Below, one piece after another: positions 54,537-61,924 of a DNA stretch of 64,000 bases. Where the stretch lies: contig JAICWP010000007.1 in the NCBI GenBank assembly GCA_025934735.1, positions 124,001 to 188,000 of the forward strand. Direction: 5' to 3'. The position numbers and the translations under genes are program-made. A model generated the notes under the pieces. It was not told the origin of the DNA. It was given only the letters and a program-made list of their open reading frames with translations, and made no database searches. Numbering within the stretch: position 1 is the stretch's first letter; every line of letters begins with the position of its first letter. The DNA is from Terriglobales bacterium (lineage in GTDB: Bacteria > Acidobacteriota > Terriglobia > Terriglobales > Acidobacteriaceae).

Positions 54537-54990
54537 TTGAGTGATTGTGTAATCGGGTAATTGTGTAATTGAAAATCGGCGCGAGGTGGTGAGCATGGCG
54601 TCGAAGCCCGAAGATTTAAGAGAGCGCACCAAGAAGTTCGCGCTGCGCATTATCCGATTGTTTCGGGCTCTGCCGAGGAGTGGGGACGCACAGGTCATCG
54701 GCAAGCAGTTGCTCCGCAGTGGCACATCTGTGGCCGCAAATTATCGGGCGGCGTGCCGGGCAAGATCGCGGCAGGAATTTGCCGCGAGAGTTGGAATCGT
54801 AATGGAGGAGTCGGACGAAACGGTGTTCTGGCTGGAGCTCATTTGCGAGTCGGGAATAATGCCGGTTCCCCGCCTGGAGGCTCTACTGAAGGAGGCGCGC
54901 GAACTGGCGGCAATATTCACGGCCTCATACCGCACCGCTCGCAGAAAACGGTCAATTACACAATTACCCGATTACCCGATTACACAATCA
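54534..54990 (+). repeat. 8-mer inverted-array element carrying a complete four-helix-bundle gene
   Basis: The left arm at 54534-54572 has GTGATTGT, GTAATCGG, GTAATTGT, GTAATTGA plus a partial unit that overlaps the nuoD stop. The right arm at 54952-54990 has TCAATTA, CACAATTA, CCCGATTA twice and CACAATCA. The same units form two smaller elements further along the operon. The gene at 54595 is inside; its last codons and stop lie in the right arm. Confidence 0.8.
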
Positions 54991-54993
54991 TGA
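54595..54993 (+). CDS. Four-helix-bundle protein (S23/IVP-like) inside the nuo operon
   Basis: The 132-residue protein matches the four-helix-bundle family related to 23S rRNA intervening-sequence proteins (PF05635/TIGR02436 type): DLRERTKKFALRIIRLFRALP, QLLRSGTSVAANYRAACRARS, and VMEESDETVFWLELICESG. GAGGTGGTGAG precedes the ATG; a GTG at 54586 is also possible. The last residues (SITQLPDYPITQS) are encoded by the right-arm repeats, and the TGA overlaps the nuoE start as ATGA. It is unrelated to complex I and marks an insertion between nuoD and nuoE. Function of the family is not known; some members act with mobile elements. Confidence 0.88.
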   Translation: MASKPEDLRERTKKFALRIIRLFRALPRSGDAQVIGKQLLRSGTSVAANYRAACRARSRQEFAARVGIVMEESDETVFWLELICESGIMPVPRLEALLKEARELAAIFTASYRTARRKRSITQLPDYPITQS

Positions 54994-55472
54994 GGTTTTC
55001 CGACAGCTTCGAGTCCCGCTTCACCTCCATGCTTGGCCACTATCCCACCAAGCGGTCGGTGCTGGTGCCTACCCTGCTCTACATGCAGGACGAGCTTGGC
55101 TACCTTACCGACGAGGCTATCCGCGACATAGCGCAGCGCCTGGAGTTGACCGAACTGGAAGTGCGCAACGTGATCAGCTACTACTCCATGCTCACCACGC
55201 GCCCGCGCGGCAAATATAACGTGCAAGTCTGCCGTAATATCAGCTGCATGCTCTGCGGCGCCGACGATGTCATTGCGCACCTGAAAAAGCGCCTGGGTAT
55301 CGCCCACAAGGGCACGACGGCGGACGGCATGTTCTCCTTCGAGGAAGTGGAGTGCATCGGCGCCTGCAGCTGGGCGCCCGCCATGCAGGTCAACTACGAC
55401 TTCCACGAGAAGCTCACGCCGGAAAACGCGGAGAAGGTTCTGGACGAGTATCGGAGGAAAGGAAGCCAGTGA
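54990..55472 (+). CDS. nuoE: NADH-quinone oxidoreductase subunit E
   Basis: The 160-residue subunit carries a thioredoxin-like [2Fe-2S] cluster: QVCRNISCMLCG has the first pair of Cys (C-x4-C) and VECIGACSWAP the second (C-x3-C). N-terminal helices (YPTKRSVLVPTLLYMQDELGYL) are typical. The ATG at 54990 uses the final base of a repeat arm and overlaps the stop of the four-helix-bundle gene, so translation probably depends on that gene; no ribosome site of its own is visible. Confidence 0.94.
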   Translation: MRFSDSFESRFTSMLGHYPTKRSVLVPTLLYMQDELGYLTDEAIRDIAQRLELTELEVRNVISYYSMLTTRPRGKYNVQVCRNISCMLCGADDVIAHLKKRLGIAHKGTTADGMFSFEEVECIGACSWAPAMQVNYDFHEKLTPENAEKVLDEYRRKGSQ

Positions 55473-55476
55473 TCGT

Positions 55477-55565
55477 GCAATTGGATAATCGGGTAATTGG
55501 GTAAATGAAACCGCCCGCTTCGGTCTTCAATTACCCGATTACTCAATTACCCAATTACTCAATTC
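55477..55565 (+). repeat. Miniature 8-mer inverted-array element, nuoE-nuoF gap
   Basis: The left arm 55477-55508 is GCAATTGG, ATAATCGG, GTAATTGG, GTAAATGA; the right arm 55526-55565 is TTCAATTA, CCCGATTA, CTCAATTA, CCCAATTA, CTCAATTC. A 17-bp core separates them. It begins 4 bp after the nuoE stop. Confidence 0.85.
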
Positions 55566-55582
55566 GTTCCGCTTAGGAATAA

Positions 55583-56893
55583 ATGGCCGATTTAGTAAGC
55601 CATCCCGACGAAGTCAAGGTCGTCTCCCGGCGCTTCGGCCAGGGTGCGGCCAATCTCGACCGCTACCTCGAGCTTGACGGCTACAAGGCCGTGCAGAAGG
55701 CGCTCAGCATCGGCCCCGACGCCGTCATCAATGAGATGAAGGCCTCAAACCTGCGCGGCCGCGGCGGCGCCGGCTTCCCTACCGGCATGAAGTGGAGCTT
55801 CGTCCCCAAGCAGGCACCCAAACCTAAGTACGTCCTCTGCAACGGTGACGAAAGCGAGCCTGGCACCTGCAAGGACCGGCTCATCCTGGAACACGATCCG
55901 CATTCTGTGATCGAAGGCGTGGTGGTGGCCGGCATCGCCGTGGGCTCCCATACTGGCTACATCTACATTCGCGGCGAATACCGCTACCTTTCGGAGATCA
56001 TGCAGAAGGCGCTGGCCGACGCCTACGCTCGCGGCTTTCTCGGCAAAAATATTTTTGGGAGCGGCTACGACTTCGATGTGTACTGGCACGGCGGCGCCGG
56101 CGCCTATGAAGTGGGCGAAGAGTCCGCGCTCATGGAGTCGCTGGAGGGCAAGCGTGGCGTCCCTCGCATTCGCCCGCCATTCCCCGCTGTTGTCGGCCTG
56201 TGGGGCGGCCCCACCGTCATCAACAATGTGGAAACACTGGCCAGCGTTCCCCACATCATGCTGGGCGGCGGCGAATGGTACGCCAGCCTGGGCACTCCCA
56301 AGAACGGCGGCACGCGCCTGTTCTGCCTCAGCGGGCACGTAGCCAAGCCCGGTGTGTACGAGCTGCCGCTCGGCTACAACCTGAAGAAGATGATCTTCGA
56401 AGTCGGCGGCGGCATCCGCGACGGCAATAAACTCAAGGCCGTTACCCCCGGCGGCTCTTCCACCCCGGTGCTTAAGGCCGACGAATGCGATGTAGGCATG
56501 GATTTCGACCAGCTCATGAAAGCCGGCTCCATGCTGGGCTCTGGCGGCGTGGTCGTGCTCGACGACACCACCTGCATGGTCAAGTATCTGCAGCGCATCA
56601 TGATGTTCTACCAGCACGAGAGCTGCGGCTGGTGCATTCCCTGCCGCGAAGGCACGGACTGGCTTAAGAAGACGCTCAACCGCTTCCATGCTGGCGGCGG
56701 TGTGGAAAAGGACATTGGCAACATTCAGTACCTGGCGGAAAACATGCTTGGCCGCACATTCTGCCCCTTGGGCGATGCGGCCGCCATGCCCGCGATTTCC
56801 ATTGTGAAGAAGTATCGGAACGAGTTTGAGGATCACCTGAACGGACGGCCCTGCCCGTTGGAGGCGAAAGCGCTTGAGGCGGTGCCGGCCTGA
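55583..56893 (+). CDS. nuoF: NADH-quinone oxidoreductase subunit F
   Basis: The 436-residue subunit binds NADH, FMN and a [4Fe-4S] cluster. Motifs: LRGRGGAGFPTGMKW (NADH), CNGDESEPGTCKDR (FMN), WHGGAGAYEVGEESALMESLEGKRGVPRIRPP, and cluster ligands in ESCGWCIPCREGTDW with the last Cys in RTFCPLGDAA. TTAGGAA precedes the ATG. It is flanked on both sides by 8-mer elements. Confidence 0.95.
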   Translation: MADLVSHPDEVKVVSRRFGQGAANLDRYLELDGYKAVQKALSIGPDAVINEMKASNLRGRGGAGFPTGMKWSFVPKQAPKPKYVLCNGDESEPGTCKDRLILEHDPHSVIEGVVVAGIAVGSHTGYIYIRGEYRYLSEIMQKALADAYARGFLGKNIFGSGYDFDVYWHGGAGAYEVGEESALMESLEGKRGVPRIRPPFPAVVGLWGGPTVINNVETLASVPHIMLGGGEWYASLGTPKNGGTRLFCLSGHVAKPGVYELPLGYNLKKMIFEVGGGIRDGNKLKAVTPGGSSTPVLKADECDVGMDFDQLMKAGSMLGSGGVVVLDDTTCMVKYLQRIMMFYQHESCGWCIPCREGTDWLKKTLNRFHAGGGVEKDIGNIQYLAENMLGRTFCPLGDAAAMPAISIVKKYRNEFEDHLNGRPCPLEAKALEAVPA

Positions 56894-57008
56894 GAGATTG
56901 TGTAATCGGGTAATTGTGTAATCGGGCAATTGGGGCGGTATTCGGCTCAGCTGCTGGTGCAATCGGTTTCAAATTACACAATTACTGAATTACACAATTA
57001 CTCAATTT
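56894..57008 (+). repeat. Miniature 8-mer inverted-array element, nuoF-nuoG gap
   Basis: The left arm 56894-56933 has five units: GAGATTGT, GTAATCGG, GTAATTGT, GTAATCGG, GCAATTGG. The right arm 56969-57008 has TCAAATTA, CACAATTA, CTGAATTA, CACAATTA, CTCAATTT. The core is 35 bp. The element occupies the whole gap, from the base after the nuoF stop to 3 bp before nuoG. Confidence 0.85.
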
Positions 57009-57011
57009 CTT

Positions 57012-59387
57012 ATGCCCGACGTAAACATCACGGTTGATGGCAAGAAGCTGGCGGTTCCCGCCGGCACGCTGCTCATCGAGGCCTGCAAGAGCGTAGGCAT
57101 CGAGGTGCCCTCCTTTTGCTATTACCCCGGCCTGTCGCTGCAGGGCGCCTGCCGCATGTGCCTGGTCAAGATTGAAAAAATGCCCAAGCTGCAGACCGCC
57201 TGCACCACGGTGGTCACTGAGGGCATGGTCGTCAGCACCGAAATTGACGAGGTCCGCCAGGCGCGCAAGGCCATGCTGGAACTGTTGCTCGCCAATCACC
57301 CCCTTGACTGTCCGGTGTGCGACGCCGGCGGCGAGTGCGAGTTGCAGGACATGACTTTCTCCTACGGCGCCGCCGAATCCAAGCTCATTGACATCAAGAA
57401 CCACAAGGATGAGCAGCAGTGGTCGCCGGTGGTGTACTTCGACCGCCCCCGCTGCATCATGTGCTACCGCTGCGTGCGCATCTGCGGCGAAGGCATGGAC
57501 GTGTGGGCCCTGGGCACCGCCAATCGCGGTTCCGCCCAGCTCATCATGCCCAACCACTCCGACTATCTGGAGTGCGAAGAGTGCGGCATGTGCATTGACA
57601 TCTGCCCTGTGGGCGCGCTCACCTCCGGCGCTTACCGTTACAAGACTCGCCCCTGGGAAATGAAGCACGTAGGCACCGTCTGTACTCACTGCGCCGATGG
57701 CTGCAAAACCACCCTCGGCGTGCGCCGCTCGCCTACCGGCATGCAGATTGTGCGCGGCGATAACCGCGACAAGAGCGGTATCAACGGTGACTTTCTCTGC
57801 ATCAAGGGCCGCTACGCCTTCGATTTCGCCAGCCACGATCACCGCATCCAGCAGCCGCTCATCCGTCGGGAGGGCCGCCACGTGCCCGCCAGCTATGACC
57901 AGGCGTACGAGCACATCGCACTTCGCCTTAAGGAAATTCGCGAGCAGCACGGTGGCCACGCCATCGGCGTGATTGGCTCCACCCGCACCAGCAACGAAGA
58001 AAGTTACCTCCTGCAGAAGTTTGCCCGGCTGCTGCTGGGCACCAACAACATTGACCACCACCGAACCGCCGATTTCCCGTCGTTTGCCGGCGCGCTGGCG
58101 CGCAAAAAAGACGCTACTGCCAGCATGCGTGATGTGTTCAACGCGCCCGCAATTCTGCTGATCGGTAACGATCCCACCGAGCAGCATCCCCTGCTTGCCT
58201 GGCAGATTCGCAACAACGTGCGCCTGCACCGGGCGCGCTTGTACGTGGTGAATTCCTCGCCCATCAAGCTGCGCCGCCAGGCCGCCAGCTTCACCCAGAT
58301 TCCCGCCGGAAGCGAACCGCAACTAGCTGCCTTCCTCGCCGGCGACGACTCCGCCGCGAACGCCCTCGCCTCCGGCGAAATCACACGTGAAGCCCTCGCC
58401 GCCTTGCGCGACAAGCTCCGGGGCGAGCCGAACCTGATCATCATCTTCGGCTCTGAGCTGCGCGGGAGCAGTATTGATTCTCTAGTCCGCTTCGGAGCCG
58501 CAATTTCGGGAGCGAAGTTTGTCTGCCTGGGTGATTACGCCAACTCTCGCGGGGCCGCCGACATGGGCCTTTATCCGGACCTGCTGCCCGGCTACGTGCC
58601 CGTGGGCTCCGGTGCCCGCTTCCATGAGGAGTGGGGCGCGCCCGTGCCCACCGAACCGGGCATGAACCTGCTGCAGATGGTGGATGCGGCGAAGGCAGGC
58701 CGCCTGAAAGCGCTCTACATCGTGGGCGCCAATCCCGTGGCCCGCTACAACCTTGATCCCTTTGCTCTTTCGAAAACGTTCATCGTCGCCCACGACATGT
58801 TCCTCACGGAGACTGCGCTGCTCGCCGAGGTTATCCTGCCTGCCGCCAATGCCTATGAGAAGTCGGGCACCTTTACCAACACCTGCGGCGACCTCCAACT
58901 GCTGAAGAAAGCCGGCGACATCACCACCGTGAAGAGCGACTTCGAAATGCTGCTGCGCGTGGCCGATCGCCTGGGCTTTGACCTGCGCCAACTAGTGCCT
59001 TTCCGCCAGGCCGAGCGCGCCGACCTGGGTCAGTCTCGCGGCGCGCAGTCCGGCGAAGCCGATCGTCACGCCATCTGGCTGGAGGCACATGGGCTCGAGC
59101 CCAAGCTCAGCCCGTTTGATCCCATTGCCATGCTCGACGAAATCCAGCGCCTGGTGCCGGGTTACGACGTTTCGCGCGTCGAACTGCTGGCCGGCAATGA
59201 TCAGCACACGAGCATAGAGGCAGGCGTGGCCAGCTCCATCGCCAGCCAGCCGGAACTCATTCTGCCTGCCAATGACACGCTATTTACCTCGGGCACCCTG
59301 GGACGCTACTCGCGGACCCTCAACTCGGTGATTGAAAACCCGCGGCGTGCCCCAGCAGATAAAGCGGATAGAGAAGTGGTCGTATAA
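57012..59387 (+). CDS. nuoG: NADH-quinone oxidoreductase subunit G
   Basis: The 791-residue subunit has an N-terminal [2Fe-2S] ferredoxin fold (CYYPGLSLQGACRMCLVKI), a His-Cys3 site (LLANHPLDCPVCDAGGECELQD), two [4Fe-4S] sites (CIMCYRCVRICGEG, CEECGMCIDICPVG), a further HCADGC, and a molybdopterin-oxidoreductase-like remainder from residue 220. No ribosome site lies before the ATG, as the upstream bases are the right arm of a repeat element. Confidence 0.94.
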   Translation: MPDVNITVDGKKLAVPAGTLLIEACKSVGIEVPSFCYYPGLSLQGACRMCLVKIEKMPKLQTACTTVVTEGMVVSTEIDEVRQARKAMLELLLANHPLDCPVCDAGGECELQDMTFSYGAAESKLIDIKNHKDEQQWSPVVYFDRPRCIMCYRCVRICGEGMDVWALGTANRGSAQLIMPNHSDYLECEECGMCIDICPVGALTSGAYRYKTRPWEMKHVGTVCTHCADGCKTTLGVRRSPTGMQIVRGDNRDKSGINGDFLCIKGRYAFDFASHDHRIQQPLIRREGRHVPASYDQAYEHIALRLKEIREQHGGHAIGVIGSTRTSNEESYLLQKFARLLLGTNNIDHHRTADFPSFAGALARKKDATASMRDVFNAPAILLIGNDPTEQHPLLAWQIRNNVRLHRARLYVVNSSPIKLRRQAASFTQIPAGSEPQLAAFLAGDDSAANALASGEITREALAALRDKLRGEPNLIIIFGSELRGSSIDSLVRFGAAISGAKFVCLGDYANSRGAADMGLYPDLLPGYVPVGSGARFHEEWGAPVPTEPGMNLLQMVDAAKAGRLKALYIVGANPVARYNLDPFALSKTFIVAHDMFLTETALLAEVILPAANAYEKSGTFTNTCGDLQLLKKAGDITTVKSDFEMLLRVADRLGFDLRQLVPFRQAERADLGQSRGAQSGEADRHAIWLEAHGLEPKLSPFDPIAMLDEIQRLVPGYDVSRVELLAGNDQHTSIEAGVASSIASQPELILPANDTLFTSGTLGRYSRTLNSVIENPRRAPADKADREVVV

Positions 59388-59730
59388 AGTTTCACGTTTC
59401 AAGCTTTCCCAGGTTTCAGGGTTTCCCAGTTTTCAAGGTTGCCCAGTTTTCAAGGTTTTAGAGGTTTCAGACGTTTCAAGCTGTCACAGGTTTTAAGGCT
59501 TCACAGCTTTCAAATGTTCCAAAGTTTCTCACGTTGCAAGGGATGTATGCCCTTGCTTAATGGAGGCGTCATCCTGAGGACCTTCAGGTCCGAAGGATCT
59601 CGCGTGCACTTCCAGGCACACGGCTTTTCCGAAGGCCCGCCGCCAAAGGCAGAGGGCACGATTTTTTAAACTTTGCGAGCTTGAAACTTTGAAAGCGTGT
59701 TGTCAGAGAGGTTGAAGGCAGGACACACAG
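59388..59730 (+). repeat. Repeat-filled gap between nuoG and nuoH
   Basis: The 343-bp gap holds no gene. From 59388 to about 59540 it is an array of about seventeen loosely matching 8-9-bp units of the TTTCAAGG or TTCCCAGG type. A dispersed repeat follows (GTCATCCTGAGGA at 59568, CGAAGGATCTCGCG at 59591). An inverted arm, AAACTTTGCGAGCTTGAAAC and on, spans 59668-59697. The layout mirrors the other inverted-array elements with a different unit. Confidence 0.7.
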
Positions 59731-60768
59731 TTGACCCTCGGCACTTTTATTATCGTTTCCGTTATCAAGATCGTGATCGCGCTCTTCGTGTTGCTCACCG
59801 GCGTGGCCTACACGGTCTGGCTGGAGCGCAAGCTCGTGGGGCGAATCCAGAACCGCTGGGGCCCCACCCGCGTTGGCCCCTTCGGCCTGCTGCAGCCTCT
59901 GGCCGACGGCGCCAAATTCCTGTTCAAGGAAGACATCACGCCGCCCCACGTCTATAAGCCGCTGTACATCGCGGCGCCCATGATCGCCATGATTTTCGCC
60001 GTCACCTCCATGGCAGTCATCCCCATTGGCGACTGGGTCACTGTGGCCGGCGTGCACACGCCCCTGCAGATCACCGATGTCAACATCGGCCTGCTCATCA
60101 TCCTGGGCATCACCTCCATCGGCGTCTATGGCATTGCGCTGGCGGGCTGGGCTTCGAACAGCAAGTATTCCCTGCTGGGCGGGTTGCGCGCCACGGCGCA
60201 GATGATCAGCTATGAAGTCGCGTTGGGGCTCTCGCTCGTGGGTGTGCTCATCCTCTCTGGCACTTTTAGCCTGCGCGGCATTGTGGATGCACAGGCCGGA
60301 ACCTGGTGGGGCTGGCTGCCCAAGTGGAATTTCTTTCAGGGCCAGTTTGTTGCGTTCTTTGTTTATCTGATGGCGGCCTTCGCGGAAACCAACCGCGTGC
60401 CCTTCGATTTGCCGGAAGCGGAAACCGAACTGGTGGCCGGTTACCACACCGAGTACAGTGCCATGAAATTCGCCATGTTTTTCATGGCAGAATACGCCAA
60501 CATGTTTACCGTGGCATGCCTGGCTTCGCTGCTGTTCCTGGGCGGCTGGCATGGCCCGCTGTTTGGCCCAACCTGGCTGCAGGAAATCCTGCCCGTGTTC
60601 TGGTTCGCGCTGCGGGTGTTCGCGTTCATCTTTCTGTACATCTGGATTCGCGGCACCCTGCCCCGTTTCCGTTACGACCAGCTCATGAAATTCGGCTGGA
60701 AGGTGCTGCTGCCCCTGGCCGTTGCGAACCTGGTGATCACGGGCCTGGTGGTAGCGCTAAGAGCGTAG
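59731..60768 (+). CDS. nuoH: NADH-quinone oxidoreductase subunit H
   Basis: The 345-residue membrane subunit forms the quinone entry with NuoB and NuoD. Signatures: TVWLERKLVGRIQNRWGPTRVGPFGLLQPLADGAKFLFKE and ETNRVPFDLPEAETELVAGYHTEYS. Eight helices are expected. The start is a TTG at 59731 with AGGCAGGA upstream. The stop codon overlaps a 7-mer repeat. nuoI, normally next, is absent. Confidence 0.94.
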   Translation: MTLGTFIIVSVIKIVIALFVLLTGVAYTVWLERKLVGRIQNRWGPTRVGPFGLLQPLADGAKFLFKEDITPPHVYKPLYIAAPMIAMIFAVTSMAVIPIGDWVTVAGVHTPLQITDVNIGLLIILGITSIGVYGIALAGWASNSKYSLLGGLRATAQMISYEVALGLSLVGVLILSGTFSLRGIVDAQAGTWWGWLPKWNFFQGQFVAFFVYLMAAFAETNRVPFDLPEAETELVAGYHTEYSAMKFAMFFMAEYANMFTVACLASLLFLGGWHGPLFGPTWLQEILPVFWFALRVFAFIFLYIWIRGTLPRFRYDQLMKFGWKVLLPLAVANLVITGLVVALRA

Positions 60769-60784
60769 GAGTCGGGAGTCGGCC
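60767..60784 (+). repeat. 7-mer array overlapping the nuoH stop codon
   Basis: AGGAGTC and GGGAGTC, then GGCC, begin within the TAG of nuoH. They match the left-arm units at 11507-11527. I see no matching inverted arm in this gap, so the element may be incomplete. Confidence 0.6.
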
Positions 60785-60833
60785 TAGTTGGTAGCTGGCG
60801 GCGGCCGGTCAGAGGAACATCGGGTTTCGGAAG

Positions 60834-60980
60834 GGCTCGGCTTCAGCCGAGCCGCCCCGGGCCACACAATTTGTGGGCTTTAGTCCCTGAGGGACCTGGT
60901 TGGATTGGCTATTGGGCTAATCCGGTAATGAGCAATTGAAGGGTTTGCAAGCAGCCAATAGCCAAGAGCTAACAGCCAGA
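60834..60980 (+). repeat. REP hairpin and a further 7-mer inverted pair in the nuoH-nuoJ gap
   Basis: GGCTCGGCT (60834-60842) pairs with AGCCGAGCC (60845-60853) across two bases. Then ATTGGCT and ATTGGGCT (about 60904-60919) face AGCCAAT, AGCCAAG, AGCTAAC, AGCCAGA (60953-60980), a 7-bp array in inverted orientation. No reading frame exists in the 254-bp gap. Confidence 0.65.
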
Positions 60981-61022
60981 GCCCGGCTAGTCAGCTAGAT
61001 AGCGAGTTAGCTTTCATCGATC

Positions 61023-61622
61023 ATGCTTCACTTAATTCTATTTTCGGTTTTCGCGGTGATCGCGGTGGCGGGGGCGCTCAACCTCCTCGTCCAGCGCCAT
61101 CCCATCAGCAGCGCCCTTTCTCTGATCGTGGTCATGGGCTCGCTGGCGGTGGAGTACCTGCTTCTGGGCGCTGAATTCGTCGCCGCCATCCAGGTCATCA
61201 TCTACGCTGGCGCCATCATGGTGCTCTTCGTCTTCGTGATCATGCTGCTCAACGCGGGCGTAGAGGAGCGTACCAAGGGCAGCAAGGTGGCCCTGATTCT
61301 CGGCTTCCCTGCCATGCTGGTCGGCGGACTGCTCGTCGCCTGGGTGCTGCTGCGCGCCCCCAATGTCGGATCGGTGAACGTGGGCGCCATGTACGGGCCG
61401 CCCAAAGCCATCGGCTGGCTGCTCTTTCACGATTTCCTGCTGCCCTTTGAAGTCACCTCCGTGCTGGTCCTCATCGCCATTATGGGCGCGGTAGTGTTGG
61501 CCTCGCCTGTGCGCTCGCGCTTTTCCAGGCCGCAACCGGAACCGGAACGCCAGGCCCTCAAGGCCGCAGCCGGAACCGAACCCGCCCACGAGGAAACCGT
61601 CACCGCCAGGAGGTCCAGCTGA
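61023..61622 (+). CDS. nuoJ: NADH-quinone oxidoreductase subunit J
   Basis: The 199-residue membrane subunit has five helices: [71 protein letters not shown] covers the first three and contains the pi-bulge region of helix 3. A charged C-terminal tail of about 35 residues follows. Its stop overlaps the nuoK start (TGATG). Confidence 0.94.
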   Translation: MLHLILFSVFAVIAVAGALNLLVQRHPISSALSLIVVMGSLAVEYLLLGAEFVAAIQVIIYAGAIMVLFVFVIMLLNAGVEERTKGSKVALILGFPAMLVGGLLVAWVLLRAPNVGSVNVGAMYGPPKAIGWLLFHDFLLPFEVTSVLVLIAIMGAVVLASPVRSRFSRPQPEPERQALKAAAGTEPAHEETVTARRSS

Positions 61623-61924
61623 TGGTTCCGCTGCATTATTACCTCCTGCTGAGCGCCATCCTCTTCGCTTGCGGCGTCACCGGATTTCTTATCAAGCGCA
61701 ACATCATCACCATTTTCATGTCCATTGAGCTCATGCTCAACGCCGTGAATCTCTCTTTCGTCGCCTTCGCCGCGCGCTGGCATGTGCTCAGCGGCCAGGT
61801 GTTCGTTTTCTTCGTGATGGTTGTGGCCGCGGCAGAGACCGCCGTTGGCCTGGCCATCATCATTGCCGTTTACCGCACCCGCGAGACGCTGAATGTGGAC
61901 CAGGTGAACCTGCTCAAACTATGA
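61622..61924 (+). CDS. nuoK: NADH-quinone oxidoreductase subunit K
   Basis: A 100-residue three-helix subunit. The two membrane Glu residues of the proton path are present in [18 protein letters not shown] and [18 protein letters not shown] strong CCAGGAGG site lies before the ATG. It overlaps nuoJ by one base and nuoL by four, so J, K and L are coupled. Confidence 0.95.
   Translation: MVPLHYYLLLSAILFACGVTGFLIKRNIITIFMSIELMLNAVNLSFVAFAARWHVLSGQVFVFFVMVVAAAETAVGLAIIIAVYRTRETLNVDQVNLLKL

Noticed and set aside
54534-54993. A diversity-generating retroelement because of the Avd-like four-helix-bundle protein
   Set aside because: No reverse transcriptase gene and no template/variable repeat pair with adenine-biased changes is present.
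54534-57008. CRISPR-like reading of the short repeats in the nuo operon
   Set aside because: Units are 8 bp with no spacers and come in inverted pairs; there are no cas genes.
56982-58322. A 446-codon open frame opposite nuoG
   Set aside because: Shadow of nuoG; it also runs through the repeat arm at its end and shows no domain.
60769-61022. A hidden nuoI between nuoH and nuoJ
   Set aside because: The gap is 254 bp of repeats and hairpins without a pair of CxxCxxCxxxCP motifs in any frame; nuoI needs about 450 bp or more.
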